Of a stretch of DNA of 64,000 nucleotides, positions 8,440 through 17,230 are shown piece after piece. This DNA comes from Labrys okinawensis (lineage in GTDB: Bacteria > Pseudomonadota > Alphaproteobacteria > Rhizobiales > Labraceae). Within the stretch, counting starts at the first letter, position 1. Each line of letters opens with the position of its first letter. The translations under genes and the position numbers were made by a program. The notes below the pieces were generated by a model. It was given only the letters and a program-made list of their open reading frames with translations. It had not been told where the DNA came from and ran no database searches. The DNA is taken from contig NZ_PUEJ01000001.1 of the NCBI RefSeq assembly GCF_002982075.1, positions 124,001 through 188,000 of the forward strand, written 5' to 3'.

Positions 8440-9321
8440 TCACCACAGGAGCGATGCTTCTTCCAGCACGCGCAGGAGATATTTGCCGTAAGCGCTGTTT
8501 TCGACCTTTCTGGCGAGATGGCGCAGTTGATCGGCGTCGATCCAGCCGCTGGAAAAGGCGATCTCCTCCGGGCAGGCCAGCCGCACGCCCTGGCGGTGCT
8601 CGAGCACGCGCACGAACTCGGCGGCCTGCAGCAGGCTGTCGGGCGTGCCGGTGTCGAGCCAGGCATAGCCGCGCCGCATGCGTTCCACATGCAGGCTGCC
8701 CCGCTCCATATAGATGCGGTTGACGTCGGTGATCTCATATTCGCCGCGCGCCGAGGGCTTGATGGCCCTGGCGATGTCGACCACCTCGGCATCGTAGAAA
8801 TACAGCCCCGTCACCGCCCAGTTGGATTTGGGCTGCCTGGGCTTTTCCTCGATCGAGGTCGCCACCGCATTCTCGTCGAAGCCGACCACGCCGTAGCGCT
8901 CCGGATCGGTGACGTGATAGGCGAACACCGTCGCCCCCTCCCGGCGGGAGACGGCCGAGCGCATCAGCCCGGGCAGGCCCGCCCCGTAGAACAGATTGTC
9001 GCCCAGGATCAGCGCCGAGGGCTCGCCGCCCACGAAGTCAGCCCCGATCACGAAGGCCTGGGCCAGGCCGTCCGGGCGCGGCTGCTCGGCATAGCTCAGC
9101 TTCAGGCCCCATTGCGAACCGTCACCCAGCATCTTGCGGAACAGCGGCAGGTCGTGCGGCGTCGAGATCAGCAGGATTTCGCGAATGCCCGCCTGCATGA
9201 ACGTGCTCAGCGGGTAATAGATCATCGGCTTGTCGTAGATCGGCAGCAATTGCTTCGACACGATGCTCGTCATCGGATAGAGCCGCGTGCCGCTCCCGCC
9301 GGCAAGAATGATACCGCGCAT
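8440..9321 (-). CDS. rfbA: Glucose-1-phosphate thymidylyltransferase
   Basis: A 293-residue cytoplasmic enzyme that makes dTDP-glucose from dTTP and glucose-1-phosphate, the first step towards dTDP-rhamnose and related sugars. The nucleotide-binding start [15 protein letters not shown] (residues 4-18), [26 protein letters not shown] and the [19 protein letters not shown] segment are all typical, and length matches RfbA/RmlA. Unlike most rfbA genes it stands alone; no rfbB, C or D is in the window. It is read from the low-GC region to its right and converges on the SDR gene. Confidence 0.95.
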   Translation of the reverse strand: MRGIILAGGSGTRLYPMTSIVSKQLLPIYDKPMIYYPLSTFMQAGIREILLISTPHDLPLFRKMLGDGSQWGLKLSYAEQPRPDGLAQAFVIGADFVGGEPSALILGDNLFYGAGLPGLMRSAVSRREGATVFAYHVTDPERYGVVGFDENAVATSIEEKPRQPKSNWAVTGLYFYDAEVVDIARAIKPSARGEYEITDVNRIYMERGSLHVERMRRGYAWLDTGTPDSLLQAAEFVRVLEHRQGVRLACPEEIAFSSGWIDADQLRHLARKVENSAYGKYLLRVLEEASLLW

Positions 9322-9784
9322 ACTTAAATACTTCCCGATACGAGATCTATGTTTGGCTATTGCCGGTCACGCAGGCAGCCGTGGCTTGGAGGCCGAACGC
9401 GACCCGTTCGCCAAATCCCGCTCACATCTCCAACACCACCAACGAGCGGCAAAGTTGGGCATGACACACAAGTGGATCTTGGGAGGGGCATTCGCCAAAT
9501 CGGCACCTGAGAGTTACGACGACACGATATGACTGCCCCGAGCCATGACAGCTATGAAGACAACAATAGTGACGGTAGCTCGATTCAGTCAACAATATCT
9601 ATCCAATATAAAGATAGCCTTTTCTGGCTACAGAATTTATTAAATACACGTTGAGTTATTTATTCCATGTAAATTTACATAAATTTTATAAATAGTCTGC
9701 AGTGTTGAGCGCCTATGAACTTCGCGCGCAGGCCTGGGTTACCTGTTCCTCGGCCCGTTTCTTTTGGATCTGAGGGTCAAAGAG
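9322..9784. other. Low-GC intergenic region upstream of rfbA
   Basis: No gene seen. From about 9580 to 9710 the sequence is strongly AT-rich, unlike the rest of the window. It contains the palindrome described at 9667-9680 and probably the rfbA promoter region. The base composition suggests acquired DNA. Confidence 0.5.
9667..9680. repeat. Perfect 14-base palindrome
   Basis: ATGTAAATTTACAT reads the same on both strands. It stands in the AT-rich stretch between rfbA and the small gene at 9785. The symmetry fits a dimeric regulator site, perhaps for a ribbon-helix-helix protein such as the neighbour, but no such pairing is shown by the sequence. Confidence 0.4.
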
Positions 9785-9958
9785 CTAATTGAGCCGCTTT
9801 TCTACCAAATAAGCCAAATAAACCTCGATAGCTTCCCGGATCAGGTCTTCTCTCGTGAGCGAGCAGTCTCTCTGCGCGGAAAGATATGAATCCAATACAA
9901 ACACAGAATCCTTTGAAAGTACTATTTCGAGTACGCAATCATTTGAGTCTTTAGTCAT
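9785..9958 (-). CDS. Small protein resembling a ribbon-helix-helix (CopG-like) regulator
   Basis: A 57-residue protein. The pattern is a short beta strand (CVLEIVLSKD), a helix (SVFVLDSYLSAQRD), a turn and a second amphipathic helix (TREDLIREAIEVYLAYL), which fits the ribbon-helix-helix fold of CopG/Arc antitoxins and repressors. The ATG at 9958 is chosen over a TTG 48 bases upstream; neither has a strong ribosome site. No toxin partner is visible next to it. Local base composition is AT-rich, so it may have been transferred. Fold assignment is by eye and tentative. Confidence 0.45.
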   Translation of the reverse strand: MTKDSNDCVLEIVLSKDSVFVLDSYLSAQRDCSLTREDLIREAIEVYLAYLVEKRLN

Positions 9959-10376
9959 TGCATTTTCCGCGGGTTGTAACGATTTTTTACTTACATTAGC
10001 ACCCAATATACTAAATATCCACTTCCCCTATCGGGGAGACAAGTCTCAATCCTGTACATCGATATACCCATTGTGTAGCCGATAGTGGGGCACTCCGCGG
10101 ACAATCGCGGCGCGGGACCGTTACTCCAACGGCTTGGAAACTGTATCAGCCAAAGCGTATTATAATCCCAACGGGATAGGCGGAATCGTTGGTTGAGCCC
10201 GTCACCGGTGTGGAAGCCTGCAACATGTCGTGGAATGCCCCCGCAGAAGAGGAACCGGTGTCGCGCCGGCTGAATCATGGGGAGGTCCGAATGCAGGACT
10301 TTCAGCCTTTTGACCTATCGCGCCATGTCTGCTGCATTCAACCAAGCTGGCGTGGATACCAACCGCTGTGGCCGGA
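9959..10376. other. Intergenic region, no gene seen
   Basis: A mixed-composition stretch with frequent stops in all frames. A short inverted repeat, GAGAC-AA-GTCTC, lies near 10038-10049. Nothing else could be assigned. Confidence 0.4.
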
Positions 10377-10586
10377 TCAGGTTCGCTGGCGGCTATAGTG
10401 ATGCATGAGTGCCATGCGTTCACACGACTTTGCGTCTTGTAAAACCGCCACGGGATATTTTGTGGCCTCGTCGACGATGTAGAAAATCGAGAAAATCCCA
10501 TCGCCTGCATAGATGACCTCATAAGGCGCTTGTGCACCCTCGTGCTCGATAAACCACTTGTTATCTTGCCCGCGCTTGATCACCAT
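10377..10586 (-). CDS. Hypothetical small protein
   Basis: A 69-residue protein I do not recognise. It has a mixed, soluble composition with an alternating hydrophobic middle (APYEVIYAGDGIFSIFYIVDEA) that suggests beta strands, and no signal peptide or membrane segment. The ATG at 10586 has only a weak upstream site. It lies in the compositionally odd stretch between rfbA and the AraC gene. It could be a remnant; coding status is uncertain. Confidence 0.4.
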   Translation of the reverse strand: MVIKRGQDNKWFIEHEGAQAPYEVIYAGDGIFSIFYIVDEATKYPVAVLQDAKSCERMALMHHYSRQRT

Positions 10587-11147
10587 CTGGCATGCCCCGA
10601 CCGGATTATCGCTTCCTCGACGATGGATCGAATGGCGCTATCGCAATCTCTCATTCGAGGATGTTTTTCTCGACAGGCTATTGCGGCGCTGGAGGCATGC
10701 GGCATAGGTCACGCATCTTCGGAAAACGAATGCTGCAGCGTGGTCGCGCCGCCAAAAAAGCTCCCCTCCCAGGATTTCGGATCCGACGGCAAGAGCCTGC
10801 CGGACACGATCGATCACCTGGGCTGCGGTATTATATTGAAGAGGACGATAAGCTCCCAGCCCAAATATGCGGCATGATTTGTTAAATTTATAAAGTTATC
10901 AGTCATTAATTGTCTTGAATAATCAATACGGGAGAGGCCGGCGCGGCGTAATGCGGGCTTCCGAATGTTTTAAGTTAAGCTATCATATTACCTTGTTTTA
11001 GTGCTTGAAGGATTGGTATCCCGCTTCCCGCCCTGAGACGTTTCGCAATCAGGGGAAGCGCCAAGAATCGCAAAGATCTGTCAAAACGAAGAGCCATGCG
11101 GAAATAGCCGTTTACGCCGGTGCGCGGTTTTGCTCCGGTTCCAAACG
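10587..11147. other. Intergenic region, no gene seen
   Basis: About 560 bases without a credible gene. The part 10860-10990 is AT-rich. It follows the end of the AraC gene, which reads leftwards into it; no clear terminator stem was found. Confidence 0.4.
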
Positions 11148-12011
11148 TCAACTGAGTCCCGGCTGGTGCTCGACGCGGATTTGCGAGGGAGTCATACCCC
11201 AGGTGCGCTTCATCAGCGCGGTCATGTGGCTGTTGTTCGAAAAACCAGTGACTTCGGCGATCTGGCTGAGTGGGGCCCTGGTCGTGACAACGAGATTTCG
11301 AGCATGTTCGAGCCGAGCCGCGATCACGAACTGATGCGGCGATTGTCCGGTGGTCTGCCTGAAGGCCCGGTTGAAGTGACTCGGAGAGAGCTGCGCGACC
11401 GCCGCCAACTGCTCGATGGTCAACGTCGTCGCGATATTGCCGTAGATGAAGTCCTTCACCCGGTTCCATATCGTTGGAGGCAAGCCGCCTGTTATCGATG
11501 GAGATGGGTATTTTTGAAGAGATGAATACGTCCTAAGCACGTGAATGGCATAGATCGTGACAAAGGCATCAAGGGTTTCCAGATTGCAGCCGCCTTCGGT
11601 TTCGAATTCGCGCTGCATCCATAGCGACAGCGTATGGGCTTTCTTATCGATGAAGCCGAACTTCGGGGGCTGCAATTCAAATGTGTCGCCGTCAAACTCC
11701 ATGGATGCCAGCCGTTTGAGGCGGGCGGGATCTATATCCAGTCGCATGCTGCGCTTTTGTCGGGTCCAGCGGGCAAAGACCTCGCTGGCCGCCGGAGCGA
11801 TGTCAATTGCACCGAGCGGTGCCATGCCTATGGTCCTGCGATCCGAATTCAGCGCAACCTCCCAATGAGGCTCTGCGGCCAGATGGACGTGTATCGTATG
11901 CGCTTGCTGAACATAGTAGATCGAGTTTGACGCGGTTTGCGTATAAGCAACGGCTGCGTCCTTCATAAAGATCTGTGGACCCCAGCTTTCAGATCTTCCG
12001 CACAGCATCAT
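11148..12011 (-). CDS. AraC-family transcriptional regulator
   Basis: A 287-residue regulator. The C-terminal 100 residues are the double helix-turn-helix of AraC/XylS, with LTIEQLAAVAQLSPSHFNRA and the closing SQIAEVTGFSNNSHMTALMK and WGMTPSQIR. The N-terminal half is a sensor region without a family I can name. The start is one of two adjacent ATGs at 12011/12008, after a GGGGGA stretch. It is divergent from the LysR gene at 12268, with 256 bases between them. Targets are unknown; nothing nearby looks like a dedicated regulon. Confidence 0.85.
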   Translation of the reverse strand: MMLCGRSESWGPQIFMKDAAVAYTQTASNSIYYVQQAHTIHVHLAAEPHWEVALNSDRRTIGMAPLGAIDIAPAASEVFARWTRQKRSMRLDIDPARLKRLASMEFDGDTFELQPPKFGFIDKKAHTLSLWMQREFETEGGCNLETLDAFVTIYAIHVLRTYSSLQKYPSPSITGGLPPTIWNRVKDFIYGNIATTLTIEQLAAVAQLSPSHFNRAFRQTTGQSPHQFVIAARLEHARNLVVTTRAPLSQIAEVTGFSNNSHMTALMKRTWGMTPSQIRVEHQPGLS

Positions 12012-12267
12012 AGTCCCCCGTCATTCGAATGCTCGCAGTCAGCGGCTCATCGCTCGATATACGAAAGTATCGAGAAACGAGGTCTGTGGCCCGAGTGTGA
12101 AGAGGCCGACTGCAGCCTGGTGGCGTCACCGGCAAGGTTCCCTTCAGCGGTTCACGGCCGGCTTGCGACTCTTGATAGAATTCTATGAATTCGATACGTT
12201 CTTGCAATTTCCGATTGTCGAGCATGTCGCTGCCAAATCGGCACCAGTGGAACGGGGTGGGTGCTAA

Positions 12268-13284
12268 ATGTCCAAGAGCGAGCCGCGCTCCCGCACCGCT
12301 GCCGGCGCCTCAGGAACCCGGCCGCGCAATCACGCGATGTCGCCCGCAAATCTTGCGCGAATTTTCTATCAGCCATCGGTCATCTACTTCAATGCAGCGG
12401 CTGAATGCCTGTCCATCCGCGGCGCTGGACGTCGGCTCAACATTGCCTCGTCCGCGGTAACACGGCAGATCGCCCAGCTCGAGGATGCCCTGGGCCTGGA
12501 GTTGTTCGAGCGCGACAGGCGCGAACTCAAGCTCACGCCGGCGGGCCAGGTGCTCCATCGCCATATACGCCGATTGAGCATACCGCTGGAGACCGCCGTA
12601 TCCGAGCTCGACATGCTGCGGGGACTGAAGACGGGCACGGTGCATGTGGTGACCGTTGAAAGCGTCGGCATATCCTTCCTGCCGCAACTCATCACGGATT
12701 TCAGGCAGCTTTATCCGCGCCTGCAGGTCGACGTGTCCGTGGTCAGTTCGGCCGAAGTGATCGCGCGGCTTGCCGACGAGCGGGCCGATGTGGGTTTCGG
12801 CTTCGTTGCCCGTCCCTCCGAACATGTCGAGATTGCCGCTCGCCGCGATGTCAGGATCGGCGTGGTCATGAGCCCCGATCACCCTCTTATGAAGGTCCCA
12901 ACGCTCACCTTGGCCGATTGCATCGCCTTTCCGATGGCGGTTGCCAAGCCGGAGATCTCCATCAGAGATGTCATCGAACCTTTCCTGCAGAGGTCGGCGC
13001 TCAATCTGCCCTCTCTGGTCGAGGTCGATTCCATTCGCATGCTGGTCGAGCTCGCGCTGATCGGAGGCTATGCCTCGGTTATGACGCCGATTGGCGCACA
13101 GAATGAGCTCAGAAGCGGCGCCCTGCGGTTCCGGGCGCTGGAGGATCCGGATCTACCAACCAATCGCTTCGGTTTGATGGTGCGGGCACGATCGACCCAG
13201 CAGTTTGCGGCAGCGGTCTTCTACGATCACGCCATGCAGCATTTTGGCTCGCTTGAACTGCCGGGCGAAATTCAGCCGGAGTAA
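12268..13284 (+). CDS. LysR-family transcriptional regulator
   Basis: A 338-residue regulator. The winged helix (about residues 37-95) includes FNAAAECLSIRGAGRRLNIASS and the LELFERDRRELKLTPAG wing. The rest is the two-lobe effector domain, with TGTVHVVTVESVG and the ADVGFGFVARPSEHV segment. The first 30 residues are an unusual extension rich in Ser, Arg and Ala; an internal ATG at 12337 (MSPANLARIF) would give a more normal LysR length and may be the true start. The cyclase gene follows after 71 bases on the same strand. Confidence 0.87.
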   Translation: MSKSEPRSRTAAGASGTRPRNHAMSPANLARIFYQPSVIYFNAAAECLSIRGAGRRLNIASSAVTRQIAQLEDALGLELFERDRRELKLTPAGQVLHRHIRRLSIPLETAVSELDMLRGLKTGTVHVVTVESVGISFLPQLITDFRQLYPRLQVDVSVVSSAEVIARLADERADVGFGFVARPSEHVEIAARRDVRIGVVMSPDHPLMKVPTLTLADCIAFPMAVAKPEISIRDVIEPFLQRSALNLPSLVEVDSIRMLVELALIGGYASVMTPIGAQNELRSGALRFRALEDPDLPTNRFGLMVRARSTQQFAAAVFYDHAMQHFGSLELPGEIQPE

Positions 13285-13355
13285 TTTCCGGTAATGAAGC
13301 CTGCGGCAATTTTGGTATATTATAGAAATATTGCGCTCTGGGGCGGTGCACGTCG

Positions 13356-14246
13356 ATGGATCAGGAGAGAGTCCTAGCCGCAGTCCTCTTGGTCGATGTC
13401 GTGGGGAGCACGCCGCTCTACGAGAGCATCGGCGATGTTGGTGCTCTGCAGCAAATCTCGGAATGCCTGGATGAGGTGCGCGGGATCACCGGCCGATACG
13501 GCGGTGATTTCATTCACTCCAAAGGCGACGACGTGCTCAGCCTGTTCACAAGGCCGGAGGCGGCGTTGAAGGCTGTCCGCCAGATCAGCAGCCAACTGAG
13601 GGGCGGCTTGTTGAAGGCCAGGATCGGATTGCATTTCGGAACGGTCATTCGAATGCGCGGCGACATTTTCGGCGATGTCGTCAACGTCACCGCGAGATTG
13701 TCGACCACGGCAAATCCCGGGGAGGTGCTGGTCAGCCAGAGCTTCTTCGAAGCCCTTTCCTCGGACAGCCGCAGTGCCTTGCGGCTTCTCGACAGAATGG
13801 CTTTCAAGGGCAAGCAGGAGCCGTTTGACGTCTATACCCTGCAGGACGACGACGGTGTTCCCAATACGCAGCTTGGCCGCCAGAGCACCGTCTTCGATAG
13901 GGTTGCCGGCTCGACACGGCACGTCAATCTCGTGATCAGATATGGCGATCAGCTGCGATCCTGCCGCAACAACGAATTGGTGACCATCGGGCGGTCTCCG
14001 GAATGCAATATCGTCGTGCCGCGGCCCTGGGTCTCGAGGCATCACGCGACCTTCACCATTTCGAACGGCAGAGCCAGGCTCATCGAACGAAGCTCGTCGG
14101 GCACCTTCGTCTCGACCCGACCTGACCATGAAGTCTTCGTGCGCCGCGAAGACGTCCTGCTCTTCGGGTCCGGCTTGATATCGCCCGGCTTGCAATCATC
14201 CCTCGGCGAGGCTCAGATCCTTTATTACGAAATCATCTCGGGCTGA
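13356..14246 (+). CDS. Class III adenylate cyclase with C-terminal FHA domain
   Basis: A 296-residue cytoplasmic protein with no membrane segment. Residues about 7-165 are a class III nucleotide cyclase domain. The two metal aspartates (D14 in LVDVVGST, D58 in SKGDDVLSLF), the adenine-selecting pair (K56 and D107 in GDIFGDVVN) and the transition-state N110/R114 are present, so activity as an adenylate cyclase is expected. Residues about 205-265 are a forkhead-associated domain (GRSPECNI, SRHHATF, SSSGTF), which binds phosphothreonine peptides. The layout suggests control of cAMP by a Ser/Thr kinase; no such kinase is in the window. It follows the LysR gene and may be co-transcribed. Confidence 0.88.
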   Translation: MDQERVLAAVLLVDVVGSTPLYESIGDVGALQQISECLDEVRGITGRYGGDFIHSKGDDVLSLFTRPEAALKAVRQISSQLRGGLLKARIGLHFGTVIRMRGDIFGDVVNVTARLSTTANPGEVLVSQSFFEALSSDSRSALRLLDRMAFKGKQEPFDVYTLQDDDGVPNTQLGRQSTVFDRVAGSTRHVNLVIRYGDQLRSCRNNELVTIGRSPECNIVVPRPWVSRHHATFTISNGRARLIERSSSGTFVSTRPDHEVFVRREDVLLFGSGLISPGLQSSLGEAQILYYEIISG

Positions 14247-14365
14247 CCGGCGACGTATTCCCGGCGTGGCCCACCGGTCGGGGCGCGAGAAATGCAACGG
14301 GCGAAGGGCGGCCATGGAAGAGCTCCACCACCCGTGCGCCAGGCAGACGCTGACTGCCCAGGCCT

Positions 14366-14599
14366 TCACTCGATCGCGAACCGGCCTTTCGTTGAGGGAA
14401 AAACCAAAGTCTGTCGATAAAACAGAGGGATGGTCAGGATGGGTTCACTGTCCCGATACCCTTGGATGGGGGGGCCGATCACGGCAGCGTGGCGCCTCAG
14501 ATAGGTCTCCCATATCGTGGGGAAATCCAACCCTTCCGCGATCATCTCGTTACATCTTCGCACCAAATTATCGGTTTTTTCCATGTGCCGCGTCGTCAT
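14366..14599 (-). CDS. Hypothetical protein
   Basis: A 77-residue soluble protein with a regular coding pattern: an amphipathic helix (NLVRRCNEMIAEGLDFPTIW), then RRHAAVIGPPIQG and a hydrophobic PILTIPLFYRQTLVFP segment. The ATG at 14599 has AGGA five bases upstream; in-frame starts further up (for example 14719) lack a ribosome site. I do not recognise the family. It stands alone, convergent with the cyclase gene and upstream of the PhnA-like gene's end. Confidence 0.5.
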   Translation of the reverse strand: MTTRHMEKTDNLVRRCNEMIAEGLDFPTIWETYLRRHAAVIGPPIQGYRDSEPILTIPLFYRQTLVFPSTKGRFAIE

Positions 14600-14756
14600 C
14601 CCGTTCCTGCATAGAGGGCATGAACTCGGTCCCTCGGCATTGATCTGGATCAAGCCGCTGCATGCCGACGCGAGATCGGCATCGCGACGATGGCCTCCTT
14701 CCAGCCCGGCTGTTGACATTGGGATGCGGCTGCCCTCGGGAGGACGCCGCGGGCCG

Positions 14757-15062
14757 TCAACGCTTGCGCACGAATTCCGTGCGTAGGACCAGACCCTTGA
14801 TCCCTTCATAGCGGCAGTCGATCTCCTCATCATTGTCGGTGAGGCGGATCGATCTGATCACGGTCCCCTGCTTCAGGGTGAGGCTGGTTCCCTTGACCTT
14901 GAGGTCCTTGATGAGGGTAACCGCGTCGCCGTCGGCAAGGATATTGCCGGCCGAATCTCGAACCATTTTTTGGTCGGCATCGGCGGTGGCCTTTACTTGC
15001 GAGGCTGGCAGCCATTCGCCGGTCGCCTCGTCATAGATATAGTCTTCATCGGTGTTGGTCAT
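14757..15062 (-). CDS. PhnA (YjdM)-domain protein lacking the zinc ribbon
   Basis: A 101-residue protein. The last 70 residues match the PhnA/YjdM C-terminal domain (DSAGNILADGDAVTLIKDLK, then VKGTSLTLKQGT and IDCRYEGIKGLVLRTEFVRK). In YjdM an N-terminal zinc ribbon with four cysteines precedes this; here that part is DEDYIYDEATGEWLPASQ, with no cysteine at all. The ATG at 15062 has GGAG upstream. The molecular role of the PhnA domain is not settled, despite the old name alkylphosphonate utilisation protein. It is not linked to phosphonate genes here. Confidence 0.82.
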   Translation of the reverse strand: MTNTDEDYIYDEATGEWLPASQVKATADADQKMVRDSAGNILADGDAVTLIKDLKVKGTSLTLKQGTVIRSIRLTDNDEEIDCRYEGIKGLVLRTEFVRKR

Positions 15063-15130
15063 GATCACTCCATCAAATATCGGTCGAGCAACCTCGATCG
15101 TGACGAAGAGGCTGTTCATTCGGTGTGCTG

Positions 15131-15154
15131 GCGAGGGCGCGCAACGCCCCTCGC
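15131..15154 (-). terminator. Stem-loop after the hyf-like operon
   Basis: GCGAGGGCG (15131-15139) pairs with CGCCCCTCGC (15145-15154) around a 5-base loop, with one bulged C. It lies 14 bases past the stop of the last operon gene. No U-run follows on the minus strand, so termination is likely but not certain. Confidence 0.45.
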
Positions 15155-15167
15155 GTGACTGTGCCGG

Positions 15168-15686
15168 CTACATCTGCGTTCGGCTCAAAAGTGCCAGAAG
15201 GCCTTTGAGCAGTGCGGTGGGGCTGGGCGGACAGCCGGGAATATGGAGATCGACGGGTATGATGTCGGATACCCCCTTCGCGCAGGCATAGCTGCCCGCG
15301 AACAGGCCGCCGTCGAGCGCGCATCCGCCGGCAGCGACGACCCATTTCGGCGAGGGCATTGCCTCATAGGTCCTCTGCAACGCCTGGCGCATGTTCAGCG
15401 TCACAGGCCCTGTAACCAGGAGCACGTCGGCATGGCGTGGGGAGGCCACGAGGTGCAAGCCGAACCGCTCGAAATCATAGAATGCGTTGCCGAGAGCGTT
15501 GATCTCGAGCTCGCAGCCATTGCAGGAGCCGGCATCGACCTCGCGGATGGCGAGGCTGCGGCCGAGCCGCGCCTGGGCGGACCGGCCCAGTTGAGCGATG
15601 AGGCCGGCGATTTCCGGATCGTGCGGTGAGGGCGGCGGCTCTGTGAGCGGGGCCTTGCGCAGCGTATCGAACAGCAGACGTCTCAT
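15168..15686 (-). CDS. hyfI: Hydrogenase-4-like small subunit (NuoB/HyfI family)
   Basis: A 172-residue iron-sulfur protein on the cytoplasmic side of the membrane complex. The four N2-cluster cysteines are all present: C55 and C58 in SCNGCELE, C122 in AGGCAL and C152 in PGCPPSP, so a [4Fe-4S] cluster should form as in complex I and group 4 hydrogenases. The ATG at 15686 is ten bases after the large-subunit stop. It is the last gene of the operon. No ferredoxin-like HyfA or HyfH gene is present, so the electron donor is unclear. Confidence 0.88.
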   Translation of the reverse strand: MRRLLFDTLRKAPLTEPPPSPHDPEIAGLIAQLGRSAQARLGRSLAIREVDAGSCNGCELEINALGNAFYDFERFGLHLVASPRHADVLLVTGPVTLNMRQALQRTYEAMPSPKWVVAAGGCALDGGLFAGSYACAKGVSDIIPVDLHIPGCPPSPTALLKGLLALLSRTQM

Positions 15687-15696
15687 GGCCGGAACC

Positions 15697-17220
15697 TCAC
15701 AGGTCGTGTCCGGAATAGGAACAGTTGAAGGATTTGTTGCAGAGCGGAAAATCGGCCACGATATTGCCGTCGATCGCCGCTTCGAGCAGGGGCCACTGGA
15801 ACCAGGACGGATCGCGCAGATGGCAGCGGCGGACCAGTCCTTGCCCGTCGAGACTGACCCAGACCAGAATGTCGCCGCGAAAGCCTTCCACCAAGGCGAT
15901 CGCCTCGCCGGCTCTTGCCCGGGACGGCTCGACACGGACGGGGCCTGAGGGCAGGCGCTCGAGGATCTGGTCGATCAGCGACAGGCTCTGCTCGACCTCC
16001 CTGATCCGGATCCAGACCCGGGCGTTGACGTCGCCATCGGAAAGGACGGGTATTTCGAACCGCAGTTCGTCATAAGGTGGATAGGGCAGGACACGACGCG
16101 TATCGAAACTTCGCCCCGATGCCCGGCCGATGAAACCGCCGCATCCATATTGGCGCGCCAATGCCGGATCGACGATTCCGGTTCCCACCGTCCGGTCCTG
16201 CAGCGAGGCGGTGTTGTCATAGAGCTCCACCAGGGCTGGAAAGCCGCGGCGAATTTCGGCCAGGAGACCGCTCAGCGCGACCTCTCCATCGCCGCTGAGG
16301 TCGTTGGCGACGCCGCCGGGAATGATGCGGTCCATCATCAGGCGGTGTCCGAAGCAGTTCATCGCGGTACGCAGGACGCGTTCCCGCAGCACGCCGCAAT
16401 GGGCGTGCATCAAGGCGAACGCTGCGTCGTTGCAGATGGCGCCGATGTCGCCGAAATGATTGGCGAGCCGTTCGAGTTCCGCCATCAGGGCCCGCAGCCA
16501 CACGGCGCGAGCCGGCACCGTGACGTCATGGACCGCTTCGACAGCACGGGAGAAGGCCAGGGCATAGGCGACGGTGCTGTCGCCTGACACGCGACCAGCC
16601 AACTGGGCAGCGCGCTTGAGATCGGCGCCGATCATCAGCCCTTCCACGCCCTTGTGGGTGTAGCCGAGCCGTTCCTCGAGCCGGACGACCGTTTCGCCGC
16701 CGGCCGTGAACCGAAAATGACCCGGCTCGATCACGCCGGCATGGACCGGACCGACGGGGATCTGGTGCAGGCCTTCGCCCTGCGCGCCCAGGAATGGATA
16801 GGGCGGGGCCGACCCGGGGGACGGTGTCCGATCGCCGAGCGGGTGCCGCACCGGCCACATTCCGTGGTCGAGCCATGGCCTCGTATCCGGCAGTCCGATC
16901 GGCAACAGCCCGAAAAGATCGTGCACGGTGCGCTCGAGGCGCATCGCCGGCGGGTGAGCCTTGCTCAAGGCCGGGTATTGGCCACCGGGGCATTCGTGGG
17001 TGACCACCGCCCCGATCCGCCGCGCTTCATCGACCACCGCGACGCGAACGACCGCGCCACTTTCCCGATTGTCGCCCCAGAGGCCCAGGAGCGTGACGGC
17101 GCCTTCCCGCAGTTGTTCGGTCAGGTCCTGCCACAGGGTATCGTCAGCCGTGATATGGGGCCAGGAAAGACGCGCTTCAGGCGTGGAATTGCGGGTCAGC
17201 AGGTCTAAGAGCTTTGCCAT
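15697..17220 (-). CDS. hyfG: Hydrogenase-4-like large subunit (NuoCD fusion), no NiFe cysteines
   Basis: A 507-residue protein with an N-terminal NuoC-like part (about 1-135, including ERTVHDLFGLLPIGLPD) and a C-terminal NuoD/[NiFe] large-subunit part. HKGVEG (189-194) is conserved. Where formate-hydrogenlyase large subunits have RVCGIC, this protein has RVSGDS (210-215), so both ligands are serine. The C-terminal DPCxxC is replaced by CNKSFNCSYSGHDL (494-507), with a different spacing. With no nickel ligands it should not be a hydrogenase. Such proteins have been described in Ehr (energy-converting-hydrogenase-related) complexes. The gene follows the NuoN-like subunit after ten bases. Confidence 0.88.
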   Translation of the reverse strand: MAKLLDLLTRNSTPEARLSWPHITADDTLWQDLTEQLREGAVTLLGLWGDNRESGAVVRVAVVDEARRIGAVVTHECPGGQYPALSKAHPPAMRLERTVHDLFGLLPIGLPDTRPWLDHGMWPVRHPLGDRTPSPGSAPPYPFLGAQGEGLHQIPVGPVHAGVIEPGHFRFTAGGETVVRLEERLGYTHKGVEGLMIGADLKRAAQLAGRVSGDSTVAYALAFSRAVEAVHDVTVPARAVWLRALMAELERLANHFGDIGAICNDAAFALMHAHCGVLRERVLRTAMNCFGHRLMMDRIIPGGVANDLSGDGEVALSGLLAEIRRGFPALVELYDNTASLQDRTVGTGIVDPALARQYGCGGFIGRASGRSFDTRRVLPYPPYDELRFEIPVLSDGDVNARVWIRIREVEQSLSLIDQILERLPSGPVRVEPSRARAGEAIALVEGFRGDILVWVSLDGQGLVRRCHLRDPSWFQWPLLEAAIDGNIVADFPLCNKSFNCSYSGHDL

Positions 17221-17230
17221 GGCTTACGTC

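Noticed and set aside
15697..17220. Reading the large subunit as an active [NiFe] hydrogenase
   Set aside because: Both N-terminal ligands are serine (RVSGDS) and the C-terminal DPCxxC is absent, so nickel cannot be held in the usual way.
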